DNA of 39,601 bases from Anaeroplasmataceae bacterium (GTDB lineage: Bacteria; Bacillota_I; Bacilli_A; Acholeplasmatales; JAEDCM01): assembly GCA_016294165.1 (NCBI GenBank), contig JAEDCM010000014.1:1-39601 (forward strand). The letters run 5' to 3'. Each line of letters starts with the position of its first letter. Within the stretch, counting starts at the first letter, position 1. This document shows positions 24,774 to 32,617 of this stretch, piece after piece. Below the pieces are notes generated by a model that saw only the letters and a program-made list of their open reading frames with translations, ran no database searches and had not been told where the DNA came from. The position numbers and the translations under genes were made by a program.

Positions 24774-25619
24774 TTATTCTTTAATGAATTCTTTTATTTC
24801 CTCTAAAATGTTTAAACAATCTTTTCTACCCAATTGATATATTTCTTCAAGCTTTTCTACGTCTCTTTCTGCTCTTGAAACTTTAATTAATTCTGATGGA
24901 TAAATAGCGATAGCTTTTTTATTTTTTACAAGCTCATCAATTATTTCTAATGAACGATTATACTTATCAACCTTTTTGGAAAATAATTTAACCATATTCG
25001 GGTATTTTTTATAATGAATAGCCATCAATTTATCTACACCTGATTTAGCTTTATGATATCCATGCGGACGTGTAAGAACAATTATAAACTTTTCAAATCC
25101 ATCATCTAAAGCTTTTTCAATAGGAATCGCATCGACAGCTCCGCCATCTAAAAGCTTATATTCATCAACCACAACAAAACGTGATAATAACGGCATTGAG
25201 CAAGCCCCTTTTATGTAATTAGCATCCATCTTAACATCTGAAATTTCCTTATATAAAGGCGTTTCTCGTGATGCCTCAGTGCAAACTGTGGTAATTTTAA
25301 TATCATTATTTTTGAATTCCTCATAATCAAAAGGAACAAGCTCATTTGAAACCTCATTAAGCAAAAAATCCAAATCCATTAGAACCCCTTTTCTAATGTA
25401 CTTTCTTAAACTAATAAACCTTCTATCACGACAAAAACTCTTATTAATTTTAATAATTCTTCCTTTTTGTCTTGATTTATAATTTAAGGCATTTAATAAT
25501 CCAGCGCTAACAGCATATACATCATTAATATATATATCATTTTCAATGAACACATCTAAAACACCAGCAGTATAGTTTCCACGCATCGCACCGCCTTCCA
25601 ACAGTAACAATGTTTTCAT
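24774..25619 (-). CDS. Patatin-like phospholipase (YjjU-type)
   Basis: A 281-residue patatin-like hydrolase. The oxyanion loop is EGGAMRGNYTAG (residues 8-19), the nucleophile serine S38 lies in YAVSAG, and the catalytic aspartate is in LDGGAVDAIP. The nucleophile elbow reads A-V-S-A-G instead of the common G-x-S-x-G; the small alanine should be tolerated. A SMPLLSRF segment lies ahead of the DGG. It likely hydrolyses acyl esters of lipids at the membrane face. AAGGAGGGG precedes the ATG. It lies just upstream of the CwlD-like gene. Confidence 0.9.
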   Translation of the reverse strand: MKTLLLLEGGAMRGNYTAGVLDVFIENDIYINDVYAVSAGLLNALNYKSRQKGRIIKINKSFCRDRRFISLRKYIRKGVLMDLDFLLNEVSNELVPFDYEEFKNNDIKITTVCTEASRETPLYKEISDVKMDANYIKGACSMPLLSRFVVVDEYKLLDGGAVDAIPIEKALDDGFEKFIIVLTRPHGYHKAKSGVDKLMAIHYKKYPNMVKLFSKKVDKYNRSLEIIDELVKNKKAIAIYPSELIKVSRAERDVEKLEEIYQLGRKDCLNILEEIKEFIKE

Positions 25620-25681
25620 CTATATTCCCCTCCTTAAATATAATTATACACTAATTTTTACCCTTTTAAACAGACAAAAAA

Positions 25682-25710
25682 AATAAACGAGAAAAATTTT
25701 CCCGTTTATT
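25682..25710 (-). terminator. Intrinsic terminator after pgi
   Basis: AATAAACGGGAAAA and TTTTCTCGTTTATT form a 13-14 bp stem with a G-U pair on the minus strand, followed by eight T residues (A run 25677-25683). It ends the pgi transcript. Confidence 0.8.
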
Positions 25711-25716
25711 TACAAT

Positions 25717-27030
25717 TTACTTTAGCTTTTTTTCTAGCTCTGCTTTTAAGTCCTCATATCCAGGTTTACCAAGCAATGCAAACATATTCTTCTTATATGC
25801 CTCAACACCAGGTTGATCAAATGGATTAACACCTAAAATATATGCACTAATTCCACATGCTTTAAAGAAGAAATAGCATAAATATCCAAATGTATGAGCA
25901 TCTAATTTTTCCATATTTATAATAATATTTGGTGCTTGCCCATCCACATGTGCTAATGTTGTTCCTAAGAAGGCCTTATTATTAACAAAATCAATTGATT
26001 TACCAGCTAAATAATTTAGACCATCTAAATCATTTTCTTCTTTTCCAATTAAAATCTCATGATTAGATTTTTCAACATTTAATACTGTTTCAAATAAGAT
26101 TCTCTTACCATCCTGAATGAATTGTCCTAATGAATGTAGGTCAGTTGAGAATGATGCACTTGCAGGGAAAATTCCTCGATGATTCTTTCCTTCAGATTCA
26201 CCAAACAATTGTTTCCACCATTCTGCAAAATAGATTAATGATGGATTATAATTTACCAATATCTCCACATTATATCCCATGTTATATAAAAGATTACGAT
26301 ACACGGCATATACTAAAGCAATATTATCTTCAGCCTTTAAATCATTTAGAGCATCTAAGCTTCCTTGCATAATTGCATCAATGTCAATTCCAGCAACGGC
26401 AATTGGCAATAATCCAACCGCTGTTGTAACTGAGAAACGACCACCAATATCATCTGGTACTACAAATGTTTGATATCCTTCCTTATCAGCTAAGCTCTTT
26501 AAAGCTCCTCTAGCTTTATCTGTCGTAGCATAAATACGACTACTAGCGTCCTCATATTTTTCTTCTAAAAGTTTCTTAAAAATTCTAAATGCAATCGCTG
26601 GCTCTGTTGTTGTTCCTGATTTAGAAATTACATTAATAGAAAAATCTTTATCCTTAACATAATTAATTAAATCGTTGATATAATCGCTTGAAATGTTGTT
26701 TCCTACAAAACAGATTTCTGGTTTGTTTTTTCCAAAATGTGGTTCAAACATACTAACTGCTGCTTTAGCTCCAAGGTAAGACCCACCAATTCCAATTACA
26801 ATTAAAACATCAGAATCCTCTCTAATCTTTTTAGCTGCTTCTTTAATTCTTGCAAACTCTTCCTTATCATATTCATTTGGCCAATTTAGCCATCCTAGAA
26901 AATCATTTCCTTCTCCGATTTTGCTTTCTAAAACTGATTGAGCTTCTTTTGCTAAATTAAACATATTATTGTAGCTCTTAACATCAACAAAACTAGAAAC
27001 CTTTGAAGTATCTAATGTGATTTTACCCAT
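25717..27030 (-). CDS. pgi: Glucose-6-phosphate isomerase
   Basis: Pgi interconverts glucose 6-phosphate and fructose 6-phosphate in glycolysis. The 437-residue protein has VIGIGGSYLGAKA, the phosphate-binding SKSGTTTEPA, GGRFSVTTAVGLLP, the family motif around ESEGKNHRGIFP, and NPFDQPGVEAYK near the C terminus with the conserved lysine. The size is that of the short Gram-positive form (about 450). AGGGAGG precedes the ATG. It stands as a single gene between two terminators. Confidence 0.97.
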   Translation of the reverse strand: MGKITLDTSKVSSFVDVKSYNNMFNLAKEAQSVLESKIGEGNDFLGWLNWPNEYDKEEFARIKEAAKKIREDSDVLIVIGIGGSYLGAKAAVSMFEPHFGKNKPEICFVGNNISSDYINDLINYVKDKDFSINVISKSGTTTEPAIAFRIFKKLLEEKYEDASSRIYATTDKARGALKSLADKEGYQTFVVPDDIGGRFSVTTAVGLLPIAVAGIDIDAIMQGSLDALNDLKAEDNIALVYAVYRNLLYNMGYNVEILVNYNPSLIYFAEWWKQLFGESEGKNHRGIFPASASFSTDLHSLGQFIQDGKRILFETVLNVEKSNHEILIGKEENDLDGLNYLAGKSIDFVNNKAFLGTTLAHVDGQAPNIIINMEKLDAHTFGYLCYFFFKACGISAYILGVNPFDQPGVEAYKKNMFALLGKPGYEDLKAELEKKLK

Positions 27031-27090
27031 AAGTATTCCTCCCTTAAAAAACTCTATACCTACTTATATAATACCATAAAAAATTAAAAA

Positions 27091-27107
27091 AACACCTAAA
27101 AGGTGTT
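27091..27107 (-). terminator. Intrinsic terminator after nfu
   Basis: AACACCT/AGGTGTT form a 7-bp stem with a three-base loop and are followed on the minus strand by seven T residues (A run 27086-27092). It lies one base beyond the nfu stop codon. Confidence 0.82.
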
Positions 27108-27108
27108 A

Positions 27109-27339
27109 TTAAATCAAATTTCTTACTTCAATTACTCCAGGTACCTCTTCAAGCAACAAAGCTTCTAACCCATCTTTCAATGTAGCATCCTGCGCAGTGC
27201 ATCCAACACATGCCCCAAGCATTTTTACATATACAATTCCATCTTCTAGTTTTACAAACTCAATGTCTCCACCATCATTATTTAAATATGGTCTAATCTT
27301 ATCAATAATTTTCTTTACTTCTTTTTCCATTTTATCCAT
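27109..27339 (-). CDS. NifU C-terminal domain iron-sulfur scaffold protein (YutI-like)
   Basis: A 76-residue Nfu-domain protein that carries or delivers [Fe-S] clusters. The core shows IRPYLNNDGGDIEFV, the CVGC cysteine pair in LGACVGCTAQ, and GLEALLLEEVPGVIEV. It has only the Nfu domain, like Bacillus YutI. The ATG at 27339 is chosen because AGGTGA lies 5 bases upstream; that same GTG could be misread as a start. It lies downstream of a YutD-like gene; both are close together in Bacillus as well. Confidence 0.93.
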   Translation of the reverse strand: MDKMEKEVKKIIDKIRPYLNNDGGDIEFVKLEDGIVYVKMLGACVGCTAQDATLKDGLEALLLEEVPGVIEVRNLI

Positions 27340-27348
27340 GCTATTCAC

Positions 27349-27612
27349 CTATTTTTCCTTAATTCTATGCAAAATATAAAACGCACAATTGTATGCACAT
27401 GATTCATTTAAATAATCAGGAATCATCTTATATGACTGATCGCTAGAACTAAAGCCTTTGATTCTTAAAATACCCGCTGAAACATCTCCAACCAAATAGT
27501 CATATTTATCAAAGCATTCCTCAATATACCTTTCCTCAAATGCACTTTTTACAAATGCATCCTTTACATTTTTTAATAATTCATACTTTCCTTTTGTAGT
27601 TTCTACGATCAT
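27349..27612 (-). CDS. YutD-like protein (DUF1027)
   Basis: An 87-residue soluble protein resembling Bacillus YutD. Shared features are a central ERYIEECFDKYDYLVGDVSAG stretch (FxxRY...KYDYIVGD in the family), RIKGF, and a C-terminal IPDYLNESCAYNCAFYIL with a cysteine pair. The molecular function of the family is unknown. It has TTGGTGAT before the ATG at 27612 and a good promoter 20-45 bases upstream, and it leads directly into the Nfu gene. Confidence 0.78.
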   Translation of the reverse strand: MIVETTKGKYELLKNVKDAFVKSAFEERYIEECFDKYDYLVGDVSAGILRIKGFSSSDQSYKMIPDYLNESCAYNCAFYILHRIKEK

Positions 27613-27630
27613 AAACTAATCACCAATTAG

Positions 27631-27658
27631 ATTTTACCACAATTAAAAATTATTGCAA
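27631..27658 (-). promoter_or_regulatory. Promoter for yutD-nfu
   Basis: On the minus strand TTGCAA (27658-27653) and TAAAAT (27636-27631) are 16 bases apart, preceded by AT-rich DNA. The start site would be about 13 bases before the YutD ATG. A plus-strand TATAAT (27670-27675) in the same gap may serve the divergent CBS gene but lacks a clear -35. Confidence 0.5.
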
Positions 27659-27722
27659 ATATTTCTACCTATAATGCATATATTTTATTAGTAATCAAAT
27701 AATATTAATCGAGGTGAATTTT

Positions 27723-28187
27723 ATGAGCATTAAATATTTTATGAATAAGGAAGTAGTATCGATTGATAAATCATCATCAATCTTAGATGCCTGCAAGCTT
27801 ATGAAAAAGGAAAATGTCGGATTTTTATTAGTCACCGACAATTTAAATCTAGCAGGGGTCATAACGGATCGTGATATAACAACTTATCTAGCTGATGGTT
27901 CATTAAATCATAAAATAGAGCATGCAATGACTAAAAACGTGGAGACTATCAATGTTAATTCTTATCCTGAGGATGTTAGTGATTTAATGGGATATAAACA
28001 AATTAAAAGACTAGTTGTCGTTGATGACTTAGAAAATGTTGTTGGAGTAATCGGTGTATCTGATTTAGTTCGCGATGAGTTTACATCTCATTTAGCTTTG
28101 GAGGCTTTAAAGGAAATTTATTTTGAATATAAAAAAACCTATATCCCTCCTCAACAGGCCTTAAAGGTCGATGATTTTCCGTTATAA
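27723..28187 (+). CDS. Two-CBS-domain protein
   Basis: A 154-residue protein made of a pair of CBS motifs (about residues 8-60 and 70-125), which together form a nucleotide-binding Bateman module. Typical marks are FLLVTDNLNLAGVITDRDI and RLVVVDDLENVVGVIGVSDL. No catalytic domain is attached, so it may be a stand-alone sensor of adenine nucleotides acting on a partner. The ATG at 27723 has GAGGTG 6 bases upstream; the in-frame GTG inside that site is not a start. It is transcribed divergently from yutD. Confidence 0.88.
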   Translation: MSIKYFMNKEVVSIDKSSSILDACKLMKKENVGFLLVTDNLNLAGVITDRDITTYLADGSLNHKIEHAMTKNVETINVNSYPEDVSDLMGYKQIKRLVVVDDLENVVGVIGVSDLVRDEFTSHLALEALKEIYFEYKKTYIPPQQALKVDDFPL

Positions 28188-28221
28188 AAATTGTCATATA
28201 TTGATTATATCATCTTCAAAA

Positions 28222-28320
28222 ATAATCTTTTGTGTGAATATGCCACAAAAAGATTATCGCATTTTGTCTAATACCTCGCTCTAACTAAAAAAATGTGTGA
28301 TTTTAGACAAAATAGCGATA
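28222..28320. repeat. Tandem long hairpins in the gap between the CBS gene and ispDF
   Basis: Two adjacent inverted repeats. The first pairs ATAATCTTTTGTG (28222-28234) with CACAAAAAGATTAT (28244-28257), one bulge. The second pairs TATCGCATTTTGTCTAA (28255-28271) with TTAGACAAAATAGCGATA (28303-28320), a 17-bp stem with one bulge and a 31-base loop. Neither is followed by a T run, so they are not ordinary terminators. They may be a small palindromic mobile repeat or a structured RNA end. Confidence 0.55.
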
Positions 28321-28365
28321 TATTCTATTTGAGTATGTTTCATACAAAGTATTATTATAAAAAAT

Positions 28366-28390
28366 AAAAAGGACTCAAAAAGTCCTTTTT
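28366..28390. terminator. Bidirectional terminator between the CBS gene and ispDF
   Basis: AAAAAGGACT and AGTCCTTTTT form a 10-bp perfect stem with a CAAAA loop. T runs lie on both sides in the respective directions, so it can end both the plus-strand CBS transcript and the minus-strand ispDF transcript. Confidence 0.82.
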
Positions 28391-28414
28391 TTGACATTAT
28401 TAGATAAACAAAAA

Positions 28415-29500
28415 TTACCATTTTTTTAACATGCAAACAGCTTCGCTGGCTATGGCTTTTTCTTCCCCAATTTCACCTAATCTCTCATAGGTTGTGGCCT
28501 TAACGCTAACATTATTAACACCCGTTTCTAAAAGCTCTGCTATGCTTTCTCGAATTATATCGATAAATGGCGCCATCTTTGGTTTTTCAGCGTATATCAT
28601 TACATCAATATTTCCAACTATATAACCTTTAGTTTTCATCAAAGAAACTACATGACGGGTAATAATTTTGGAATCAAGATCCTTGTTTTTCATATCGTTA
28701 TCTGGAAATAATTTTCCTAAATCTCCTAGGGCTAAAGCTCCTAGAATTGATTCAGATACTGCATGCAAAACACAATCTGCATCGCTATGTCCTAATAATC
28801 CTTTTTCATAAGGGATATGTACACCGCCTAAAATCAATCTACGATCAGAAACTAAACGATGAACATCAAAAGAATGACCAATTCTTGTAGATGACAAATC
28901 ATCCTTTGTGGTAATTTTAATATTGCTATAGTCACCTAAAACAAAATTAATCTTAGCATCACTATATTTTTCAATAATAGCCAAATCATCTGTTTGAAGA
29001 TAATTATCCTTGAATGCTTCTTCATAACATTTTAAAAACAATTCTGTTTTTCCACCTTGCGGAGTTTGCATTTCAATAAGTTTATCACGATCTAAAGTGA
29101 CAATCCCATTATCTAAATATTTAATGGTATTTTTCACCTTTACACCGACACCTAGGCAATCACAAAACTCTAATTGCGATATACACTTGTCAACCAGCTC
29201 CTCGCTCACAAAGCAGCGTGCTCCATCATGAATCAACACATATTTACTATCAACATGCTTTAAAGCGTTATAAACGCTTTCTCCTCTTGTTTTTCCACCA
29301 ACAACTATTTTAATATGACTATCAACTTCAATCTTATCTATGTCACTCTCATTAACAACTAAAATTATTTTCTTAAATTTTTTAAACTTAGCAAGGGTTC
29401 TTTTATAGATTTCTAGACCATCAAGCTTGTAAAGCATTTTATTATAGCCTAATTCCATTCGACTTCCATTACCCGCTGCTAGAATAATGATACTAACCAT
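28415..29500 (-). CDS. ispDF: Bifunctional IspD/IspF enzyme of the MEP isoprenoid pathway
   Basis: A 361-residue fusion of 2-C-methyl-D-erythritol 4-phosphate cytidylyltransferase (IspD, about 1-200) and 2-C-methyl-D-erythritol 2,4-cyclodiphosphate synthase (IspF, about 205-361). IspD shows IIILAAGNGSRM, YVLIHDGARCF and TPQGGKTELF. IspF shows RIGHSFDVHRL, GLLGHSDADCVLHAVSESILGAL, DLGKLFPD and VKATTYERLG. All metal-binding Asp/His residues of IspF appear intact. The second ATG (29500) is preferred; AAGGA ends 8 bases before it, whereas the first overlaps the previous stop codon. Fusion of these two steps, which are not consecutive in the pathway, is known in several lineages. Confidence 0.95.
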   Translation of the reverse strand: MVSIIILAAGNGSRMELGYNKMLYKLDGLEIYKRTLAKFKKFKKIILVVNESDIDKIEVDSHIKIVVGGKTRGESVYNALKHVDSKYVLIHDGARCFVSEELVDKCISQLEFCDCLGVGVKVKNTIKYLDNGIVTLDRDKLIEMQTPQGGKTELFLKCYEEAFKDNYLQTDDLAIIEKYSDAKINFVLGDYSNIKITTKDDLSSTRIGHSFDVHRLVSDRRLILGGVHIPYEKGLLGHSDADCVLHAVSESILGALALGDLGKLFPDNDMKNKDLDSKIITRHVVSLMKTKGYIVGNIDVMIYAEKPKMAPFIDIIRESIAELLETGVNNVSVKATTYERLGEIGEEKAIASEAVCMLKKW

Positions 29501-29505
29501 TTGAA

Positions 29506-29994
29506 TCATCCTTTTATAATCATATCTAAGCTAACATCATATTGATGTGTTTTAATCTCTTCTACCTCTTGAAAGCTATAACAAACACCAATTTTCAAAC
29601 CCTTATAATCCTTTAAATAGCGATCATAATAGCCTCTTTTATATCCTAATCTGTTTAACCCACTACAAGCAAGCATTGGCACAAAAATAATATCAATATC
29701 CTTCTTATCAATCTTTTTTCCTAATGGCTCTAGTAGATTGAATGGACCTTTAACAAATTCATCAGGAATATAAAAATCCATATTTTCTCCATCAATTTTT
29801 GGATAGCATAACGTCTTATCAAGATATAATTCTATCTCGTTATTGATTGGATAATATACACCTATTATTTTTGCCTCTTTATAGCAATTTAATTCTTTAA
29901 TTTTTTCTGAAATTAATAAACTTCTTTCTTTAACCTCATCTTTTGATAGGGCTAATCTTTTCTTTTTCATTTCTTTTCTAATTTGATCATTCAT
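29506..29994 (-). CDS. 5-formyltetrahydrofolate cyclo-ligase
   Basis: This 162-residue enzyme converts 5-formyl-THF to 5,10-methenyl-THF with ATP. It has the N-terminal basic RKEMKKKRLALS, VYYPINNEIEL (YxPxxxE-type substrate loop), PMLACSGLNRLGYKRGYYDRYL, and GVCYSFQEV. The usual glycine-rich loop GxGxGYYDRYL reads GYKRGYYDRYL here, with Lys-Arg in place of the small residues; it is otherwise standard and slightly short. The gene starts within the stop region of the PAS/GGDEF gene (TAATG) and ends on the ispDF start, so the three genes are one unit. Confidence 0.92.
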   Translation of the reverse strand: MNDQIRKEMKKKRLALSKDEVKERSLLISEKIKELNCYKEAKIIGVYYPINNEIELYLDKTLCYPKIDGENMDFYIPDEFVKGPFNLLEPLGKKIDKKDIDIIFVPMLACSGLNRLGYKRGYYDRYLKDYKGLKIGVCYSFQEVEEIKTHQYDVSLDMIIKG

Positions 29995-31559
29995 TATTTT
30001 ACATCCCTAAAATAGCAACAATTCTTAGCATAGTTTTCATCAGTCGCAAATTTTAAAGCATATCTTGCACATCCAATTAGCGCATTAGCCTCAGAAGCAT
30101 CAGTTGATGAAATAGCGATACCCGCTCTAACATCCATTGATACACTGATTCCACCATACTCCATATTTAAATTTAAAGGTGCTTTTTCAACTTGGAAAAG
30201 CTTCTTTAACATTTCCATTTTTCGAGCATCAGTAATTGTTAAAATGAATTCAATTCCACCAATACGATAAATATCCGATGATTCAGTTTTAAAGTTTTGT
30301 TTAATGCGTCTTACATATTCATTTAGCATCATATTTCCAACACTTCTACCATATTTTTCGTTAACCTCAGGGATATTATTTAAACGAATTGCTAAAAGTT
30401 CGAATGTACGATGATCATTATATAGCCTTGTAACATCAGTTAATAATTCAATTTCTGTTCCAACACCATCTAATTCTCTTGTCCCCATCTTTTCGTATCC
30501 AGATGTTTCATTTTTCTTGACAAATCCCAAGATAACATTTGAATTCTCATCATCAAAAATTCGCTTACCTGTCTCTTTTATCCAGATAAACTTATCACCA
30601 ATTCTAAATCGATAACTAATTGAATAATTGGGATTATTCTTTGTTAAAGATTCCATTGTTTTTAAATATTTGATTTGGTCATCCTGATGAATATAATCAC
30701 GATAATCATCGATTCCTAAGGTATTACCTGGTAACCCTAAGGTATCCTTAAAGTTATTTGTTCCCCAAACATACTTTTGATCTAAATCAATATAAAAAAT
30801 ACATTCTTCTGTGATTTCTAGTGTCGCAATAAATTTATGTCTAATACTATTTAATTCCGCAATACTATCCTTCAATTCCTTTTCAGCATTTAATAATGTT
30901 AAATCACTCTTCTTTTCTCCAATAACCATGCGTCCTTTATATTTTTTAAAAATGAAAACAGGTTGTTCTACAACATTTAAAACAATACTTTTCCCGTCAT
31001 AGTTTTGAATAACCATTTCACGCTTTTCATTTACTCCCTCACGAGCCTGTGATTTATAAGGTTTGTAAAACTCTCGTACCGTTTTATTATTAACATCGAC
31101 ATCATTAAATTTCGTAAATCTAATAGTCTTATCAAAAATATCAAATAGCTTCTTTCCGTTTACCTCATGAAATTCTAATCCTAGTTCTTCTAATAATGAT
31201 TGAGACATATCCTTGATTCGTTCTTTCTCATCCACAACATAATAAACATTGAACCTAGTATTTTTAATTGAGTCAATGAATAGCTGATAATGATGTGCTC
31301 TTAGCATTGATGATTTAAATGAAAAATATAATAATATTCCAAAAACTAAAAATGTCAAAACAGCATATCCATATATGTATAATTCAAACATTGTATCATA
31401 TATATACTTATCATAAAAAATACAAATAATAGCCCATGCAAAAACATTCACGCACGAATAAGTAATCTTTCTAAAACTAACCTTTCTATTTACAATGCAA
31501 TTATTAATGACTAAGCCTAAAATAAATAAACTAAATATAACCAAGAATAATGGATGCAT
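29994..31559 (-). CDS. Membrane PAS protein with degenerate GGDEF domain
   Basis: A 521-residue putative signalling protein. About three hydrophobic helices occupy the first 90 residues, followed by PAS-like regions (one near 100-215, another near 245-345 with FIWIKETGKRIFDDENSNVILGF split by no gap) and a linker. The last 160 residues have a GGDEF fold pattern: IRLNNIPEVNEKYGRSVGNMML, RIGGIEFILTI and a final helix with CARYALKFA. The signature is GGIEF at about 434-438, losing the metal-binding Asp, and the upstream substrate-binding Asp/Asn residues are also changed, so cyclic-di-GMP synthesis is unlikely. The ATG at 31559 has GGTTGGTGA upstream; an earlier ATG lacks a site. Confidence 0.82.
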   Translation of the reverse strand: MHPLFLVIFSLFILGLVINNCIVNRKVSFRKITYSCVNVFAWAIICIFYDKYIYDTMFELYIYGYAVLTFLVFGILLYFSFKSSMLRAHHYQLFIDSIKNTRFNVYYVVDEKERIKDMSQSLLEELGLEFHEVNGKKLFDIFDKTIRFTKFNDVDVNNKTVREFYKPYKSQAREGVNEKREMVIQNYDGKSIVLNVVEQPVFIFKKYKGRMVIGEKKSDLTLLNAEKELKDSIAELNSIRHKFIATLEITEECIFYIDLDQKYVWGTNNFKDTLGLPGNTLGIDDYRDYIHQDDQIKYLKTMESLTKNNPNYSISYRFRIGDKFIWIKETGKRIFDDENSNVILGFVKKNETSGYEKMGTRELDGVGTEIELLTDVTRLYNDHRTFELLAIRLNNIPEVNEKYGRSVGNMMLNEYVRRIKQNFKTESSDIYRIGGIEFILTITDARKMEMLKKLFQVEKAPLNLNMEYGGISVSMDVRAGIAISSTDASEANALIGCARYALKFATDENYAKNCCYFRDVK

Positions 31560-31635
31560 AATTTCACCAACCTTTTCCTCCATTGTATCATAATTTAGGT
31601 TTTTTTATACTAAAAAGTATAAAATATAAATAAAA

Positions 31636-31654
31636 AAAGCCAATTTGGCTTTTA
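31636..31654 (-). terminator. Intrinsic terminator after the cdaA microprotein operon
   Basis: AAAAGCCAA/TTGGCTTTT form a stem of about eight base pairs, and on the minus strand a run of seven T residues follows (A run 31632-31638). The stop codon of the 56-residue protein lies at its edge. Confidence 0.78.
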
Positions 31655-31822
31655 ATAGAAATAAACAAAGTATGCTAATACAACTGTAAAAGCAATAGCT
31701 AATAAATAAATGAAATAAGACTTGCGGTTGAAATATTTTGTAATTTTTTCAAAATTAATCAATTCAATAAACATAATAATTGGTGAAAACATCGTTTTCA
31801 TCATTGCACCTATTAGTTTCAT
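31652..31822 (-). CDS. 56-residue membrane microprotein downstream of cdaA
   Basis: A short frame of 56 residues not present among longer open frames. It starts MKLIGAMMKTMFSPIIMF, has a middle basic stretch (EKITKYFNRKSYF) and a C-terminal hydrophobic helix (IYLLAIAFTVVLAYFVYFY). The start is supported by a perfect AGGAGG 9 bases upstream at 31831-31836 and by a terminator at its stop codon. The gene begins 13 bases after cdaA, so it is co-expressed with the diadenylate cyclase. No family is recognised. A small regulator or partner of CdaA is an inference from position only. Confidence 0.72.
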   Translation of the reverse strand: MKLIGAMMKTMFSPIIMFIELINFEKITKYFNRKSYFIYLLAIAFTVVLAYFVYFY

Positions 31823-31835
31823 AATGCTAATCCTC

Positions 31836-32570
31836 CTACTTCATAAACATTTCAATGTATTCGTTCAATTTTTCTCTTCCATTAACCTTTAGCATGATTC
31901 CTTCAATAGTTATACTGATGTTTCCTGTTTCCTCACTACATACAATTGTTAATGAATCGGTAACCTCACTAATTCCTAAGGCTGCACGATGTCTTGAACC
32001 CATTGTTTTATCCTCAGCGTCTGCTTGTGTTAATACATAATATGCTCCTGCACATCTAATCTTATCTCCCTTGATGATTACTGCACCATCATGTAATGGT
32101 GTAAGTGGGGAGAATATGTTAATCAACAATTCTTTAGAGATGTCACAATTCATTTGAATAGCTCTTTCTGCATATTGATCTAAGGAATTATGATTTTCCA
32201 AAGTGATAATTGCTCCAATCTTTTTGCTTGCAAGAAATTCAACTGCCTCGATAATCGCATTTTTAGTTTCTTCACTACTAACGATATTCTTAGGTAGTGA
32301 TTTATCAATCTTTTTGATGCGATCAATAGCTCCTCTAATTTCTGGTGCTAAAATCACAAGATAAATTATTACTGCATAGTTAAAATAAAATTCCGCAAAT
32401 ACTTTTGCCATTCTTAAATCAAATCTTTTTGCAATATAAGCCAATCCTAAAAAGAATGAAAATACAATAGTATAAATTAGTGCTTTTCGGTTCTTTAATA
32501 TTACAAAAAGTGCAAAGAATATTAACATTAAAATAATGTAGCAATCCATTGCTCCTCTTAAATACTTCAT
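31836..32570 (-). CDS. cdaA: Diadenylate cyclase CdaA
   Basis: CdaA makes the essential messenger cyclic di-AMP from two ATP. The 244-residue protein has three N-terminal transmembrane helices (about 10-27, 32-51, 62-80) and a cytoplasmic DAC domain with LEN...LD, the DGA motif in PLHDGAVII and the RHR motif in MGSRHRAALGISE. Both catalytic motifs are intact. It is a little shorter than the Bacillus enzyme. The ATG at 32570 is favoured; an upstream TTG is possible. The usual partners cdaR (YbbR) and glmM do not follow; instead a microprotein gene does. The gap to the upstream Clp gene is only about 47 bases. Confidence 0.95.
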   Translation of the reverse strand: MKYLRGAMDCYIILMLIFFALFVILKNRKALIYTIVFSFFLGLAYIAKRFDLRMAKVFAEFYFNYAVIIYLVILAPEIRGAIDRIKKIDKSLPKNIVSSEETKNAIIEAVEFLASKKIGAIITLENHNSLDQYAERAIQMNCDISKELLINIFSPLTPLHDGAVIIKGDKIRCAGAYYVLTQADAEDKTMGSRHRAALGISEVTDSLTIVCSEETGNISITIEGIMLKVNGREKLNEYIEMFMK

Positions 32571-32617
32571 TTTATCACCCAATTTCCACCTTTTATTATA
32601 ACATAATAAATTTCTTA

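Noticed and set aside
27714..27722. GTG start for the CBS protein (and similar GTG/TTG extensions at 34577, 27348, 32582, 39486)
   Set aside because: At 27714, 34577 and 27348 the GTG falls inside the ribosome binding site of a nearby ATG. At 32582 and 39486 the candidate is a TTG a few codons ahead of an ATG that is the simpler start; at 39486 that ATG has well spaced AAAGGTGA. The later ATG was used in each case.
28240..28284. Short plus-strand frame starting with ATG CCA CAA inside the double hairpin
   Set aside because: Only 14 codons, no ribosome binding site, and located within the stems of the inverted repeats.
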